Assembly: GCA_024279255.1 (NCBI GenBank) | Contig: JAJRRT010000041.1 | Location: forward strand, 119,711 to 183,710 | DNA length: 64,000 nt | Source: Deltaproteobacteria bacterium | Lineage (GTDB): Bacteria; Desulfobacterota; Desulfuromonadia; Desulfuromonadales; Geopsychrobacteraceae | Direction of reading: 5' to 3' | Part shown: piece after piece, positions 45,438-53,775 of the stretch | Layout of the letters: every line of letters begins with the position of its first letter | Position numbering within the stretch: the first letter of the stretch is position 1 | Notes under the pieces: model-generated | Databases searched by the model: none | What the model was told of the DNA's origin: nothing | The model's input: the letters and a program-made list of their open reading frames with translations, nothing else | Program-made: the position numbers and the translations under genes

Positions 45438-47138
45438 ATGTCTACTGAACCACGCAAGATCCTGATCGTCGGCGGCGTTGCCGCTGGAATGAAAACTGCC
45501 TCCCGTCTGCGGCGTCTCGACTCCGAGGCAAAAATCACTGTTATCGAACGCGGCGTCCATCTCTCTTACGGCGCATGCGCCCTGCCTTATGTTCTGAGTG
45601 AAGAGATCGAAGAACTCGATGAAGTTCGCAAGACCGCGAACGGAACTGTGCGTGATGAAGCCTTTTTTTCCATGGTGAAGGATGTAGACGTTCTGACCCG
45701 TTGTGAAGCGCTGGGCATCGATCGTGAAAAACAGTTATTGGACGTTAAGTTTCTGGATGATGAGCGACAGCAGCAACTTGCCTATGACGCTCTCGTCCTG
45801 GCCACTGGTAGCAGGCCCCTGGTCCCACCCTTTCCGGGGAGAGATCTGGCAGGTGTCCGTGCCTTAAAAGGGATGGAAGATGCTGCAGAGATCGCCAAAA
45901 ACATAAAATCGAACAATCATGCAGTCATTGTCGGGGGCGGACTGATCGGCCTGGAAATGGCTGAAGCACTCAAGTCCCGGGGTATGGACGTCACCCTGCT
46001 GGAGATGCAGGATCAGGTGCTGGCCGGGATTCTCGATAGCGATCTGGCGGAACATGTTCATCGGGAATTGCGCAACAAAGGGATCAAGCTGCGGCTACAG
46101 GAAGCACTGCAGGAAATTCGCGGAGAAAATGGTCGTGTCCAGCAGGTCACAACCGCAAAGGGAAGCTATGCGGCAGATCTGGTGATTCTCGCTCTGGGAG
46201 CCCGACCGAACATCGAACTCGCACAAGAAGCCGGACTGGAGATCGGTCCCAGCGGCGCAATCAAGGTCAATAAGCACATGCAGACCAGCGATCAGAATAT
46301 CTGGGCCGCGGGGGATTGTGTCGAAAGTCGGCATCTGATTAATGACCAACCGATGTATCTGCCACTTGGTTCGACGGCCAACAAACATGGCCGCATCGTC
46401 GCTGATGTCCTCTGCGGCAAGCCCGCCAATTTCCCGGGAATTCTCGGCACGCTGCTGGTCAAGGTCTTTGGCCTCAACGTTGGGCGCACAGGGCTCTCGG
46501 CAGAAAAAGCCCGCCAAAGCGGCTTCGATCCGGTGAGCATTTTTGCGCCCTCACCCGACCGGGTCCATTCCATGCGGGACGCTCGGCCGATTCTGACGCG
46601 ACTGACGATCGATCGCCACAGTCGTAAATTACTCGGCGCCCAGATTGTTGGTCCCGGCGAGGTCGCCAAACGCATCGATGTGATCGCGACGGCACTCAGT
46701 TTTGATGCCAGTATCGATCAACTCGCCAAAATTGATCTCGGCTACGCCCCACCATTTTCTGCGGCGATGGACCCACTGCATCAGGCCGCCAATGCGTTAC
46801 GCAACAAACTTGATGGTCTCGCCGACAGCCTCTCTCCGTTGCAGCTCAAACAACAACTTGACCTCGGCAAAAAGCTGTTACTGCTCGACGTTCGCTCACC
46901 GGACGAATATTCCGAAGTGCGCCTGCCCGGAGCAATGCTGCTACCACTTGGCCAATTACGCGCCAAGGTCAACGAACTCCCCAAAGATACGTTGATTGTG
47001 CCTTTTTGCAAAATCAGCCTCCGCGGCTACGAAGCAGTTCGTATTCTCCACGCTGCGGGCTATGATAAGGTTGCCTACCTCGAAGGCGGAGTACTCGGCT
47101 GGCCCTGGCAACTTGAGCGCGGAGCAGCCGAAGTCTAA
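45438..47138 (+). CDS. CoA-disulfide reductase/NADH oxidase-type flavoprotein with C-terminal rhodanese
   Basis: 566 residues. FAD motif ILIVGGVAAGMKTASRLRRL, the single-Cys active site LSYGACALPYVLS typical of CoA-disulfide reductase, NAD site AVIVGGGLIGLEMAEAL, and IWAAGDCVESRH. A rhodanese domain follows from ~465 (LLLLDVRSPDEYSEVRLPGA, active Cys in PFCKISLRGYEA). CoADR-RHD enzymes reduce CoA or polysulfide per-sulfides. Last gene of the redox cluster. Confidence 0.92.
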   Translation: MSTEPRKILIVGGVAAGMKTASRLRRLDSEAKITVIERGVHLSYGACALPYVLSEEIEELDEVRKTANGTVRDEAFFSMVKDVDVLTRCEALGIDREKQLLDVKFLDDERQQQLAYDALVLATGSRPLVPPFPGRDLAGVRALKGMEDAAEIAKNIKSNNHAVIVGGGLIGLEMAEALKSRGMDVTLLEMQDQVLAGILDSDLAEHVHRELRNKGIKLRLQEALQEIRGENGRVQQVTTAKGSYAADLVILALGARPNIELAQEAGLEIGPSGAIKVNKHMQTSDQNIWAAGDCVESRHLINDQPMYLPLGSTANKHGRIVADVLCGKPANFPGILGTLLVKVFGLNVGRTGLSAEKARQSGFDPVSIFAPSPDRVHSMRDARPILTRLTIDRHSRKLLGAQIVGPGEVAKRIDVIATALSFDASIDQLAKIDLGYAPPFSAAMDPLHQAANALRNKLDGLADSLSPLQLKQQLDLGKKLLLLDVRSPDEYSEVRLPGAMLLPLGQLRAKVNELPKDTLIVPFCKISLRGYEAVRILHAAGYDKVAYLEGGVLGWPWQLERGAAEV

Positions 47139-47221
47139 CGGAGGTGCACCATCTGAAGAAGTTGCGAATCCTAGCAATCTGTCGACCTTGCCATGAACCG
47201 GCTGCTAAACAGCACACATAG

Positions 47222-47268
47222 GGGACCAGTCATACCCCCATCCTCCCGATGAGGGTATGACTGGTCCC
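47222..47268. repeat. Perfect 16-bp palindromic stem-loop
   Basis: GGGACCAGTCATACCC and its exact complement around 15 bases, with a small CATC/GATG pair in the loop. No U tract. It could end the redox operon or be a REP sequence used by the nearby REP-type transposase remnant. Confidence 0.7.
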
Positions 47269-47360
47269 AGCATGATTCAGGGAGTAACGTCAGGCGTCCA
47301 AGGTGATAAATTGCGATATCCGCTTATCTAATCAAATAGTTACTTTGAGATCGGACCAAG

Positions 47361-47770
47361 TCAACATCCAGTTTTTCGACAAGAAACATCCCACAAATGT
47401 TGGCTTTGTGAGGTTATAGGTCGATTTTTGCCCCTTAAATCAGCCCCATAATCGGTTTCAGCCTCCCGCAACACACAAAGCCCATCAGTTTGAGTAAACT
47501 CTCGATTACGACCTTGTATTCCGAGAGTCTGCTGGGTTCGCTGGGCAAACTCGGTGCTTCCAACGGCGACACTTTGTGACCAGATCTCTTCGCGCTGCAG
47601 TTCTTCTTGCAGAGCGCTTACGACCCAACTCTATATGCTTCTCGTAAAGTTTCGACACTGCATACTTCCAGTGCATCGGCAAGGCCATCTAAATCAATGG
47701 TCGTATTACGGCGTCAGTTGCCTTGAATTTCATGATAGCCGCCATGCTTCCATTCTTCGAGATGCATGAC
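47361..47770 (-). pseudogene. C-terminal remnant of REP-associated (IS200-like) transposase
   Basis: Past the stop at 47774, homologous-looking sequence continues in broken frames: EEWKHGGYHEIQGN, IDLDGLADALEVCSVETLRE, then after a frameshift QREEIWSQSVAVGSTEFAQR and ADLRGKNRPITSQ. This is the usual tail of RAYT-type Y1 transposases, with at least one stop and one frameshift. Confidence 0.75.
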
Positions 47771-47773
47771 TAT

Positions 47774-48298
47774 TCATGCGCGTACCATATTCAGATCAAG
47801 GTAGACGAGGCAACATTGTAGGTAGTTGCCGGTCTCTATAGCTGTCGCATGGTAGCGATCTTCCCAAAACGCGCCCTTGCGATGTTTTCTGGCATTGTAT
47901 TCTTGACCTGTTCGTCCAGCGACCAGCTGGATCAATCGACGGATCTCGTTGTCACCTCCTCTGTTTCTCACGATCAGATGGATATGATCGGAGGTTATTG
48001 TGTAGTTCAGAATCTCTTCATACTTTTGATCGATAACTGCCTTGAACTCAGCACTGATCTGCGTCCAATCGAGAAGATCAACCCGAAACGGCAGGTCTGA
48101 TTCAACAAGGGCTTCACGCAGCTCACTCAGTTGCTGACTATCGATTTTTTCCTTACTGACAATCACCAGATCCAGATCAGAATAAGGCTTGGTGCTACCA
48201 TTGATCCGCGAGCCAAAAACGAGCACTTCACTGCCGGGGACATGCTCGGTCAACAAGCTTATAACGATCTCAAGTTCGTCATCGGAAAGATCAATCAT
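47774..48298 (-). CDS. MNT nucleotidyltransferase fused in frame to a Y1 transposase fragment
   Basis: 174 residues from the ATG that overlaps the HEPN remnant (ATGATTGA). Residues 1-97 are a near-complete MNT antitoxin-type nucleotidyltransferase (VLVFGSRINGSTKPYSDLDL, with G-S and D-x-D catalytic residues). From ~98 the sequence switches to a REP-associated transposase (NYTITSDHIHLIVRN, GRTGQEYNARKHRKGAFWED), carrying the HxH motif. Neither half is a complete system; expression and activity are uncertain. Confidence 0.75.
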   Translation of the reverse strand: MIDLSDDELEIVISLLTEHVPGSEVLVFGSRINGSTKPYSDLDLVIVSKEKIDSQQLSELREALVESDLPFRVDLLDWTQISAEFKAVIDQKYEEILNYTITSDHIHLIVRNRGGDNEIRRLIQLVAGRTGQEYNARKHRKGAFWEDRYHATAIETGNYLQCCLVYLDLNMVRA

Positions 48299-48558
48299 TA
48301 CGCTTCTCAATTGCCTGCAACAGGGCCCTTGCATCAGCATAAAACCGTTCGGCACTGGCAAATATCTCAACCGCGACCTTCTGGTTATAGACATGCGAGG
48401 TCTTATTGCGAGCTTCGTGGTAGGCCCACCAGATCTTGACGTCGGTTATCAGCAGATTCTCAGACGCAATCCGGAACAACCAGTTCCAGATTGTGGACCC
48501 GCTCCAAGCCTGTCTTCAGAGAGGCTATCGCCTTTTCAAGGCTACCGAGGTCCAACAT
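48291..48558 (-). pseudogene. HepT (HEPN toxin) remnant
   Basis: Begins MLDLGSLEKAIASLKTGLER, as in HepT/HI0074-type substrate-binding proteins. It then loses the middle of the domain and shifts frame to ENLLITDVKIWWAYHEARNK and the RNase motif RNKTSHVY (R-x4-H-x-Y). The internal deletion and frameshift make it a pseudogene. It overlaps the MNT start by eight bases, as in intact MntA-HepT pairs. Confidence 0.8.
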
Positions 48559-48645
48559 TGCGACAAACCTTTCTCTTAAGGGCTTTTAAACAAGCTAAAA
48601 GCATAATCAACAGAGTCTTTTGCTAAAGGCTGATAATCAAACGTT

Positions 48646-48725
48646 CGTCATTCCCGCGGAGGCGGGAATCCAGAAGTTCTCGGGGACGGCCCAAAAACTG
48701 GATCCCCGTTTTCACGGGGATGACG
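48646..48725. repeat. Palindromic intergenic repeat (GTCATTCCCG...GGGGATGACG type)
   Basis: Terminal inverted repeats CGTCATTCCC and GGGGATGACG with an inner GGAATCCAG/CTGGATCC pair, about 80 bp. Copies of this pattern are widespread in proteobacterial genomes and produce the spurious VIPVKTGIQ translation seen in the ORF track. Probably a small non-autonomous mobile repeat. Confidence 0.8.
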
Positions 48726-48824
48726 ACGTTTACAAGAGCCTCAACATACAGGAAATTATCGAATAGACACAGGCGTGTAAACGAAAAACCACAGTGTCCA
48801 GATTCAATAACCAACAAAATTAAC

Positions 48825-48975
48825 TATGGCCCTATCGGGCCAATGGCGGAGTCCACTACGGTCGGAACTCCCTCTCTGCGTAGATTCCCCTCCACCCGCT
48901 GACGCGGCTATCTCTGGCCGTTCTTCTGACATTTAGTCAGCGCTCACTTGGGTTCGATTCCCGCCACCTCCACCA
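48825..48975. repeat. Imperfect tandem repeat, copy A
   Basis: Starts TATGGCCCTATCGGGCCA, contains CGCTGACGCGGC and the palindrome CTGACATTTAGTCAG, and ends TTCGATTCCCGC plus the ssrA-like 3' end. Copy B follows about 200 bp later with the same ordered motifs. Confidence 0.75.
48950..48975 (+). other. Inverted 26-bp copy of the ssrA 3' end
   Basis: These 26 bases, ending CCACCTCCACCA, exactly match the 3' terminus of ssrA (T arm, acceptor strand, CCA) but read on the plus strand, opposite to the gene at 63708. No tRNA or tmRNA body precedes it. It looks like an old attachment-site remnant or a captured fragment. Confidence 0.75.
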
Positions 48976-49022
48976 AAAGTACAAAGGCACCCCTATTCGG
49001 ATAACCCACAAGCTTTAGAACA

Positions 49023-49180
49023 TATGGCCCTATCGGGCCAGTGGTGGGGTCCACTATGTTCAGGACATCATGTCCTTCTCGGCGTAGACTCCCATCCGCT
49101 CGCTGACGCGGCCATCCATGGCCGCTTTTCTGACATTTAGTCAGCACTCGCTGCGCTTCGATTCCCGCGACGACGTCGCA
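49023..49180. repeat. Imperfect tandem repeat, copy B
   Basis: Same motif order as copy A (TATGGCCCTATCGGGCCA ... CTGACATTTAGTCAG ... TTCGATTCCCGC) but it diverges after TTCGATTCCCGC and lacks the CCACCTCCACCA end. Confidence 0.75.
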
Positions 49181-49181
49181 C

Positions 49182-49223
49182 AATTAAAAAGGGCCGTCCC
49201 TTTTGGGACGACCCTTTTTAATT
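49182..49223. terminator. Strong terminator, probably the original ssrA terminator
   Basis: AATTAAAAAGGGCCGTCCC pairs with GGGACGACCCTTTTTAATT with one mismatch around TTTT, with U tracts on both sides. It abuts the left attachment repeat, exactly where the sequence downstream of ssrA would lie if the element were removed. Confidence 0.75.
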
Positions 49224-49236
49224 GGTGGAGGTGGCG
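49222..49236. repeat. Left attachment-site direct repeat
   Basis: TTGGTGGAGGTGGCG, identical and in the same orientation as 63707-63721, where it forms the 3' end of ssrA. Confidence 0.8.
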
Positions 49237-49298
49237 TCCATCACATAAAGTAATACAAATTACTGTTTTTACTGATATTTAATAAACGCGACAAAATC

Positions 49299-49324
49299 GA
49301 TTTACTGCATTACGTACTGCAACA
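49299..49324. promoter_or_regulatory. Putative integrase arm site, left end
   Basis: GATTTACTGCATTACGTACT plus GCAACA; the same 26-base block with two substitutions occurs at 63572-63597. Contains TACTGCA units that recur near the right end. Confidence 0.55.
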
Positions 49325-49692
49325 GGTGTATTTTTACCAAGTGGATTCCGTGTTTCTCCATCGACTTAATGTTTTCACGTTGCCTCTTTCTCTGGCTTTT
49401 CTTCCTGCGCTTTTATTAACCCAATCCAAAAGCATGGATAGCAACCAGAACACCAGAGTCAGTTGCACACAATAACTCCGCCGCTAGCAGGTCATTTTTT
49501 ACACAAACGCACAAAAACCACACTACCCCTCACCCTTGCAAATCATCGCAATAAATCAGTAGCTACACAGTCTCCTGCGACCTTCTATATCAAATCAGAC
49601 CCCTCCTTATATCTATGGGAAATAAATCCCGCATGACCGCAACTCTTAAGTCATAACTGTTTTCTTATTGGGTTGTCAGAGGAGGTTTAACT
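49325..49692. other. Element left-end noncoding region
   Basis: No gene seen. Probably holds the ardC promoter. The ardC ribosome site AGAGGAGG lies at its end. Confidence 0.4.
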
Positions 49693-50562
49693 ATGAACGT
49701 ACATGAGCAAGTTACCGCGAGGATTATGGAAATTTTAGAGGCTGGAACTATTCCCTGGAAGAAACCTTGGAACTCAAGTGAGGGGGCAAAGAACCTCATC
49801 AGCAAGAAGCCCTACCGAGGGATCAATCAGTTCCTACTGAACTGTTCACCCTATGGCAGCCCTTACTGGCTTACATATCGACAGGCAGCAGACAGGGGCG
49901 GTCAGGTTAGAAAGGGAGAGAAGTCTACACCCGTTGTGTTCTGGAAATGGTTAGACCGTAAGGATAGTGACGACCAGGATCAAGACTCAACCACAGGAAG
50001 AGTACCACTGCTCAGGTATTATAATGTTTTCAATCTGGAGCAGATCGACGGTATTACGGCACCAGTAGAGGAACAGCCTGTCAACTCTTTCTCACCCATT
50101 GAACAGGCTGAACTGGTCATCAGGAACATGCCATCCAGGCCTAACATCCTGCATGGTGGAGAGCGTGCCTTCTACTCCCCCAAGCTCGACTTCATCCAAC
50201 TCCCGCCAAAAGAAGCATTCACATCACCAGAAGAATTCTACAGCACGGCATTTCACGAGCTTGCTCATTCCTCTGGCCATGCCTCACGCTTGAGCCGCAA
50301 AGGAATTCTTGAGCCAAGTTACTTCGGAAGCCACGACTACAGCCAGGAGGAACTGGTCGCTGAGTTCGGGGCATCCATGCTCTGTGGCTATGCCGGTATC
50401 GAGCAGCAGACACTTGAGAATAGCGTAGCGTATATCCAAGGTTGGCTGAAGGTGCTTAAGGGCGATAAGAAACTTGCCATCGTCGCTGCAGGGCAGGCAC
50501 AGCGAGCTGCCGACTTCATCCTGAATATCCAGCATACCGACGATGAGCAGACCCAGACTTAA
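49693..50562 (+). CDS. ardC: ArdC-like antirestriction protein/zincin metallopeptidase
   Basis: 289 residues. N-terminal ssDNA-binding ArdC domain (VTARIMEILEAGTIPWKKPW, KKPYRGINQFLL, YWLTYRQAADRGGQVRKGEK) and C-terminal zincin-like peptidase with HELAH metal motif plus downstream ELVAEFGASMLCG. ArdC proteins protect incoming DNA on conjugative plasmids. SD AGGAGG. Confidence 0.9.
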   Translation: MNVHEQVTARIMEILEAGTIPWKKPWNSSEGAKNLISKKPYRGINQFLLNCSPYGSPYWLTYRQAADRGGQVRKGEKSTPVVFWKWLDRKDSDDQDQDSTTGRVPLLRYYNVFNLEQIDGITAPVEEQPVNSFSPIEQAELVIRNMPSRPNILHGGERAFYSPKLDFIQLPPKEAFTSPEEFYSTAFHELAHSSGHASRLSRKGILEPSYFGSHDYSQEELVAEFGASMLCGYAGIEQQTLENSVAYIQGWLKVLKGDKKLAIVAAGQAQRAADFILNIQHTDDEQTQT

Positions 50563-50598
50563 CAAGTATTCAATGGATGCCGCTTGCATGCTCCTGCA

Positions 50599-50623
50599 CC
50601 TCCTGTAGAGGCGCTACAGGAGG
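50599..50623. other. Perfect 10-bp stem-loop downstream of ardC
   Basis: CCTCCTGTAG pairs with CTACAGGAGG around AGGCG. No U tract; lies in the 250-base gap between ardC and radC. Confidence 0.6.
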
Positions 50624-50753
50624 CTTCCATTCAATCCAAGGGTAAGGGCCAGGGTTGCATTGCAGCGATGTCTGGCAGGGGCCTTGGGGCACATCTCTCA
50701 AGGTTGTGCGAGTCGGGGATCAGCAGGGCTAGAAGCTCAACAAACATCATTCC

Positions 50754-50793
50754 GCGAGAAAGGGGCAGGCCACAAGGCTGAGCCCCTTTTCGC
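50754..50793 (+). terminator. Terminator-like hairpin before radC
   Basis: AAAGGGGC pairs with GCCCCTTT around 15 bases, with TTTTC at the 3' side. It is only about 20 bases before the radC start, so it may attenuate radC or end a small transcript from the ardC-radC gap. Confidence 0.55.
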
Positions 50794-50810
50794 ATTAATG
50801 GAGACTAGCC

Positions 50811-51311
50811 ATGACCATACAAACATTATTCGGTGAGAACGAAGGTAATGAGACCCGCAGCATTCGGATGAAGGTGATTCGGCCAGTCTGGGAGACGCTG
50901 ACGATCAACGAAGTTGCTTCAGACTACATCGGTGGGCGCGCTCGGTTTACATCTTCCCGCGAAGTATTTGCGCTCTTCAACTTCCTGAAGTACGAAACCA
51001 AGGAACATTTTCTGGCTCTGCATCTGGACAGCAAGAACCGGATTCTCTGCCTGGACAAGGTATCGTCAGGTTCTCTGAATGCGTCGATTGTTCATCCGCG
51101 AGAGGTATTCAAGACGGCACTTCTCAGCAGTGCTGCAGCAATTTTATTTGTGCACAACCATCCCAGCGGAAACCCTGAGCCCAGCAGAGAAGACCTGGAG
51201 CTGACGACCAGACTCAAGCAGGCTGGCGACCTGCTGGGCCTTCGGGTACTGGACCACATCATCATCGGCGAAGATCGATACGTTTCTCTGGCCGATCAGG
51301 GCCTCGTTTAA
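50811..51311 (+). CDS. radC: RadC-family JAB/MPN-domain protein
   Basis: 166 residues with the metal-binding JAMM-like motif FVHNHPSGNPEPSREDLELT and preceding HFLALHLDSKNRILC. Short RadC copies are common on genomic islands; it has no proven DNA-repair role. SD GGAG, eight bases from the ATG. Confidence 0.9.
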   Translation: MTIQTLFGENEGNETRSIRMKVIRPVWETLTINEVASDYIGGRARFTSSREVFALFNFLKYETKEHFLALHLDSKNRILCLDKVSSGSLNASIVHPREVFKTALLSSAAAILFVHNHPSGNPEPSREDLELTTRLKQAGDLLGLRVLDHIIIGEDRYVSLADQGLV

Positions 51312-51330
51312 ACTATCAGCTGGCGACCTG

Positions 51331-51348
51331 GCCCGGAACCAACCGGGC
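51331..51348. other. Short GC-rich hairpin after radC
   Basis: GCCCGG pairs with CCGGGC around AACCAA; T-rich sequence follows only some 20 bases later. Weak terminator candidate. Confidence 0.4.
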
Positions 51349-51441
51349 TGGGTATGCCGAACTGGATCTTCTTTATTTTTCTTTTCCTAAGTGATACTTT
51401 GCACTTCTGTACAATATCATATTGCTATCGGAGGGGAAGTA

Positions 51442-52905
51442 ATGTCCAAAAGCCTCATATCATTAGTTCTGATTGTCTTTTCATTTCTGTTGCCATCCTC
51501 ATGTTTAGCCTACACCAAAGATTCCATTGTCAAGATTTTCACTACAGCGGTGACCTACAACTACGATTCTCCCTGGCAGACATCAGGATCCACAGAAGGG
51601 ACAGGATCAGGTAGCATCATTTCTGGCCATCGTATCCTCACCAATGCGCATGTAGTTAGCAATGCGACTTTTATTGAGGTCAAGAAAAACGGAGATCCTC
51701 GCCGGTTTGTCGCACAGGTACTTGCTGTCTCGCACGATTCAGATCTGGCCTTGCTACAGGTTGAAAATGAATCATTCTTTAAGGACACAAAGCCATTGAC
51801 GTTTGGACCCCTGCCTAAGCTTTTGGATGAGGTAGTCGTCTATGGTTATCCTGAAGGGGGGAGTGGTCTTAGTGTCACCAGAGGGGTAACCTCCCGCATT
51901 GAAGTTACGCAATACGCACATAGTCGCTTGATGCTGCTGGGCGTCCAAATTGACGCCGCGATCAATGCCGGCAATAGCGGCGGCCCCGTCATTCTGGACA
52001 ACAAGATCGTAGGAGTGGCCACGCAGACCAAAGTTGATGCAGAGAATATCGGGTATATTGTCCCTGTTCCTATTATTGAGCACTTTCTTGCTGATCTGAA
52101 AGATGGCCAATATGACGGATTTCCAGATGACGGAATCACAACCCAGCCTCTGGAGAACCAGACATTTAGGGATTCTCTTCAACTTCCCGATGCAGAAACT
52201 GGAGTCTATGTTTATGAGGTCGTCCCAGGAGGGTCAACAGATGGCACATTGAAACCGGGCGACGTCTTGCTCAGCATCGACAACAACAATGTCGCCAACG
52301 ATGGTTCTGTGGTCCTTAGGCCGGACCTGCGGGTCCAATATGACTATTATTTCAGTGCAAGGCAGATTGGGGAAAAAGCCGAGATCACCCTCTGGCGGGA
52401 TGGCCAGAAGATATCGCTTTCAATCCCCTTGATCCACAAACGAGGTGACTCCTCCCCTATCAAGCCGCCTCAATATGACTCACCTCCCGAGTATATCATC
52501 CTCGCTGGTGTCATTCTCACGCCCCTCACTTACGACTACCTGAAGACCTGGGGTGAAGAGTTCGAGAAAAGTGCTCCACCACGCCTCTCTAAGTATCTTT
52601 ACAAAAAAAGAGCAGTCGCAGAAGAACAGGTTGTCATTATCAATGGCCTGCTATCCTCCCAAATGACTGCCGGTTATCAGAACATTGCCACAGATGAGCG
52701 GGTTATCTCTATCAACGGTCAATCCTTTGCTAACTTCAAAATACTGGATGAACTGATTGATGAAGCACTAAAGTCAGATGAACCGATAACCCTCCGATTG
52801 GAGGATAAAAGTATTATTGTCCTCTCCACAGTAGTTCATAAAATGAAAAATAAAAACCTATTGAGTCTCTATGGGGTAGGGAACGAAAAAAGGGTCAACA
52901 ATTAG
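51442..52905 (+). CDS. Exported Deg9-like serine protease with PDZ domains
   Basis: 487 residues from the ATG behind GGAGGGG. Signal peptide (LISLVLIVFSFLLPSSCLA). Trypsin-like catalytic triad: His in RILTNAHVV, Asp in SHDSDLALLQ, Ser in NAGNSGGPV. First PDZ around EVVPGGSTDGTLKPGDVLLS. The C-terminal half (YIILAGVILTPLTYDYL, then ERVISINGQSFANFKILDEL) resembles Deg9/DegP-like proteins rather than E. coli DegP. Periplasmic or secreted protease; unusual as island cargo. Confidence 0.85.
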   Translation: MSKSLISLVLIVFSFLLPSSCLAYTKDSIVKIFTTAVTYNYDSPWQTSGSTEGTGSGSIISGHRILTNAHVVSNATFIEVKKNGDPRRFVAQVLAVSHDSDLALLQVENESFFKDTKPLTFGPLPKLLDEVVVYGYPEGGSGLSVTRGVTSRIEVTQYAHSRLMLLGVQIDAAINAGNSGGPVILDNKIVGVATQTKVDAENIGYIVPVPIIEHFLADLKDGQYDGFPDDGITTQPLENQTFRDSLQLPDAETGVYVYEVVPGGSTDGTLKPGDVLLSIDNNNVANDGSVVLRPDLRVQYDYYFSARQIGEKAEITLWRDGQKISLSIPLIHKRGDSSPIKPPQYDSPPEYIILAGVILTPLTYDYLKTWGEEFEKSAPPRLSKYLYKKRAVAEEQVVIINGLLSSQMTAGYQNIATDERVISINGQSFANFKILDELIDEALKSDEPITLRLEDKSIIVLSTVVHKMKNKNLLSLYGVGNEKRVNN

Positions 52906-52943
52906 ACCCAGTCTCGTTCGATGAAATAGGAAACTAATTTTAA

Positions 52944-53729
52944 ATGTTTTATTTAGCTGTTGCCTCTAAAGTGTCAAGAAAACTAGTTAAGATTCAAATA
53001 TTAGGCATACTGGGCCTCATTTCAACCTTAACCATTACCCACTCTTATGCTGCCGGGAACGAAATGAACCAATCGTTCAATAAAGCGAAAAAGATCCTGC
53101 TCCGAGAAGTGTACAGAGATCACCGTCAGACCTTCTATTGCAACTCTGAGTTTGACTCAAAGAAGCGAGTTTTCCATACCGGAGGTTACATCCCCAAGAA
53201 AAACAACAAACGAGCACACCGCCTAGAATGGGAGCATGTCGTGCCTGCACATGCTTTTGGTCAGAGCTTCCCTGAATGGAGGGATGGAGATCCTAGGTGC
53301 ATCAGTAGTAAGGGCAAGCCATTTAAAGGGCGTAGATGTACTGAGAAACTCAATGTGCCGTATCATTATATGCAAGCCGACATGCACAACCTTGTACCCG
53401 CCATTGGGGAAGTCAACGGTCTACGTTCTAACTACTCGTTTGCCATGATCCCAGGAGAAGCAAGGCAGTTTGGCTTGTGTGATATGGAGATATCAAACCG
53501 TAAAGCCGAACCACCCGAATCAGTACGTGGGGACATTGCACGAACATATTTATATATGGACGACTCCTACCCAGGCAGAGGGATAATTAGCAAGAAGACC
53601 CGCAAGTTATTTGACGCATGGGATAAGCAGGATCGAGTAGATCAGTGGGAGTGTGAAAGAGAACTGCGCATAAGGGCGATACAGGGCAACGGCAACAAGT
53701 TTGTTAATCGTGAATGTCCAGGCGGGTAA
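52944..53729 (+). CDS. endA: Exported endonuclease I
   Basis: 261 residues. N-terminal hydrophobic signal (ILGILGLISTLTITHSYA). Endonuclease I family motifs: REVYRDHRQTFYC, the His-Me-type LEWEHVVPAHAFG, MHNLVPAIGEVNGLRSNY. Several Cys probably form disulfides. Non-specific periplasmic or extracellular DNase by family. Follows the protease by 38 bases; weak ribosome site. Confidence 0.9.
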   Translation: MFYLAVASKVSRKLVKIQILGILGLISTLTITHSYAAGNEMNQSFNKAKKILLREVYRDHRQTFYCNSEFDSKKRVFHTGGYIPKKNNKRAHRLEWEHVVPAHAFGQSFPEWRDGDPRCISSKGKPFKGRRCTEKLNVPYHYMQADMHNLVPAIGEVNGLRSNYSFAMIPGEARQFGLCDMEISNRKAEPPESVRGDIARTYLYMDDSYPGRGIISKKTRKLFDAWDKQDRVDQWECERELRIRAIQGNGNKFVNRECPGG

Positions 53730-53775
53730 CTCATTTTATTTCGTATTTCTGGGTTAATAAAAACAGGAGACATAC

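Noticed and set aside
46000-47217. Several antisense ORFs inside the CoADR-rhodanese gene
   Set aside because: Shadows of a clearly coding frame with complete domain motifs.
48623-48817. 64-aa minus-strand ORF
   Set aside because: Translation of a palindromic intergenic repeat (VIPVKTGIQ ... DSRLRGNDE), a known source of false genes.
48950-48975. A tRNA gene, from the GGTTCGATTCC T-loop-like sequence ending in CCA
   Set aside because: No D arm, anticodon arm or 5' acceptor precedes it; it exactly matches the ssrA 3' end and belongs to a repeat unit.
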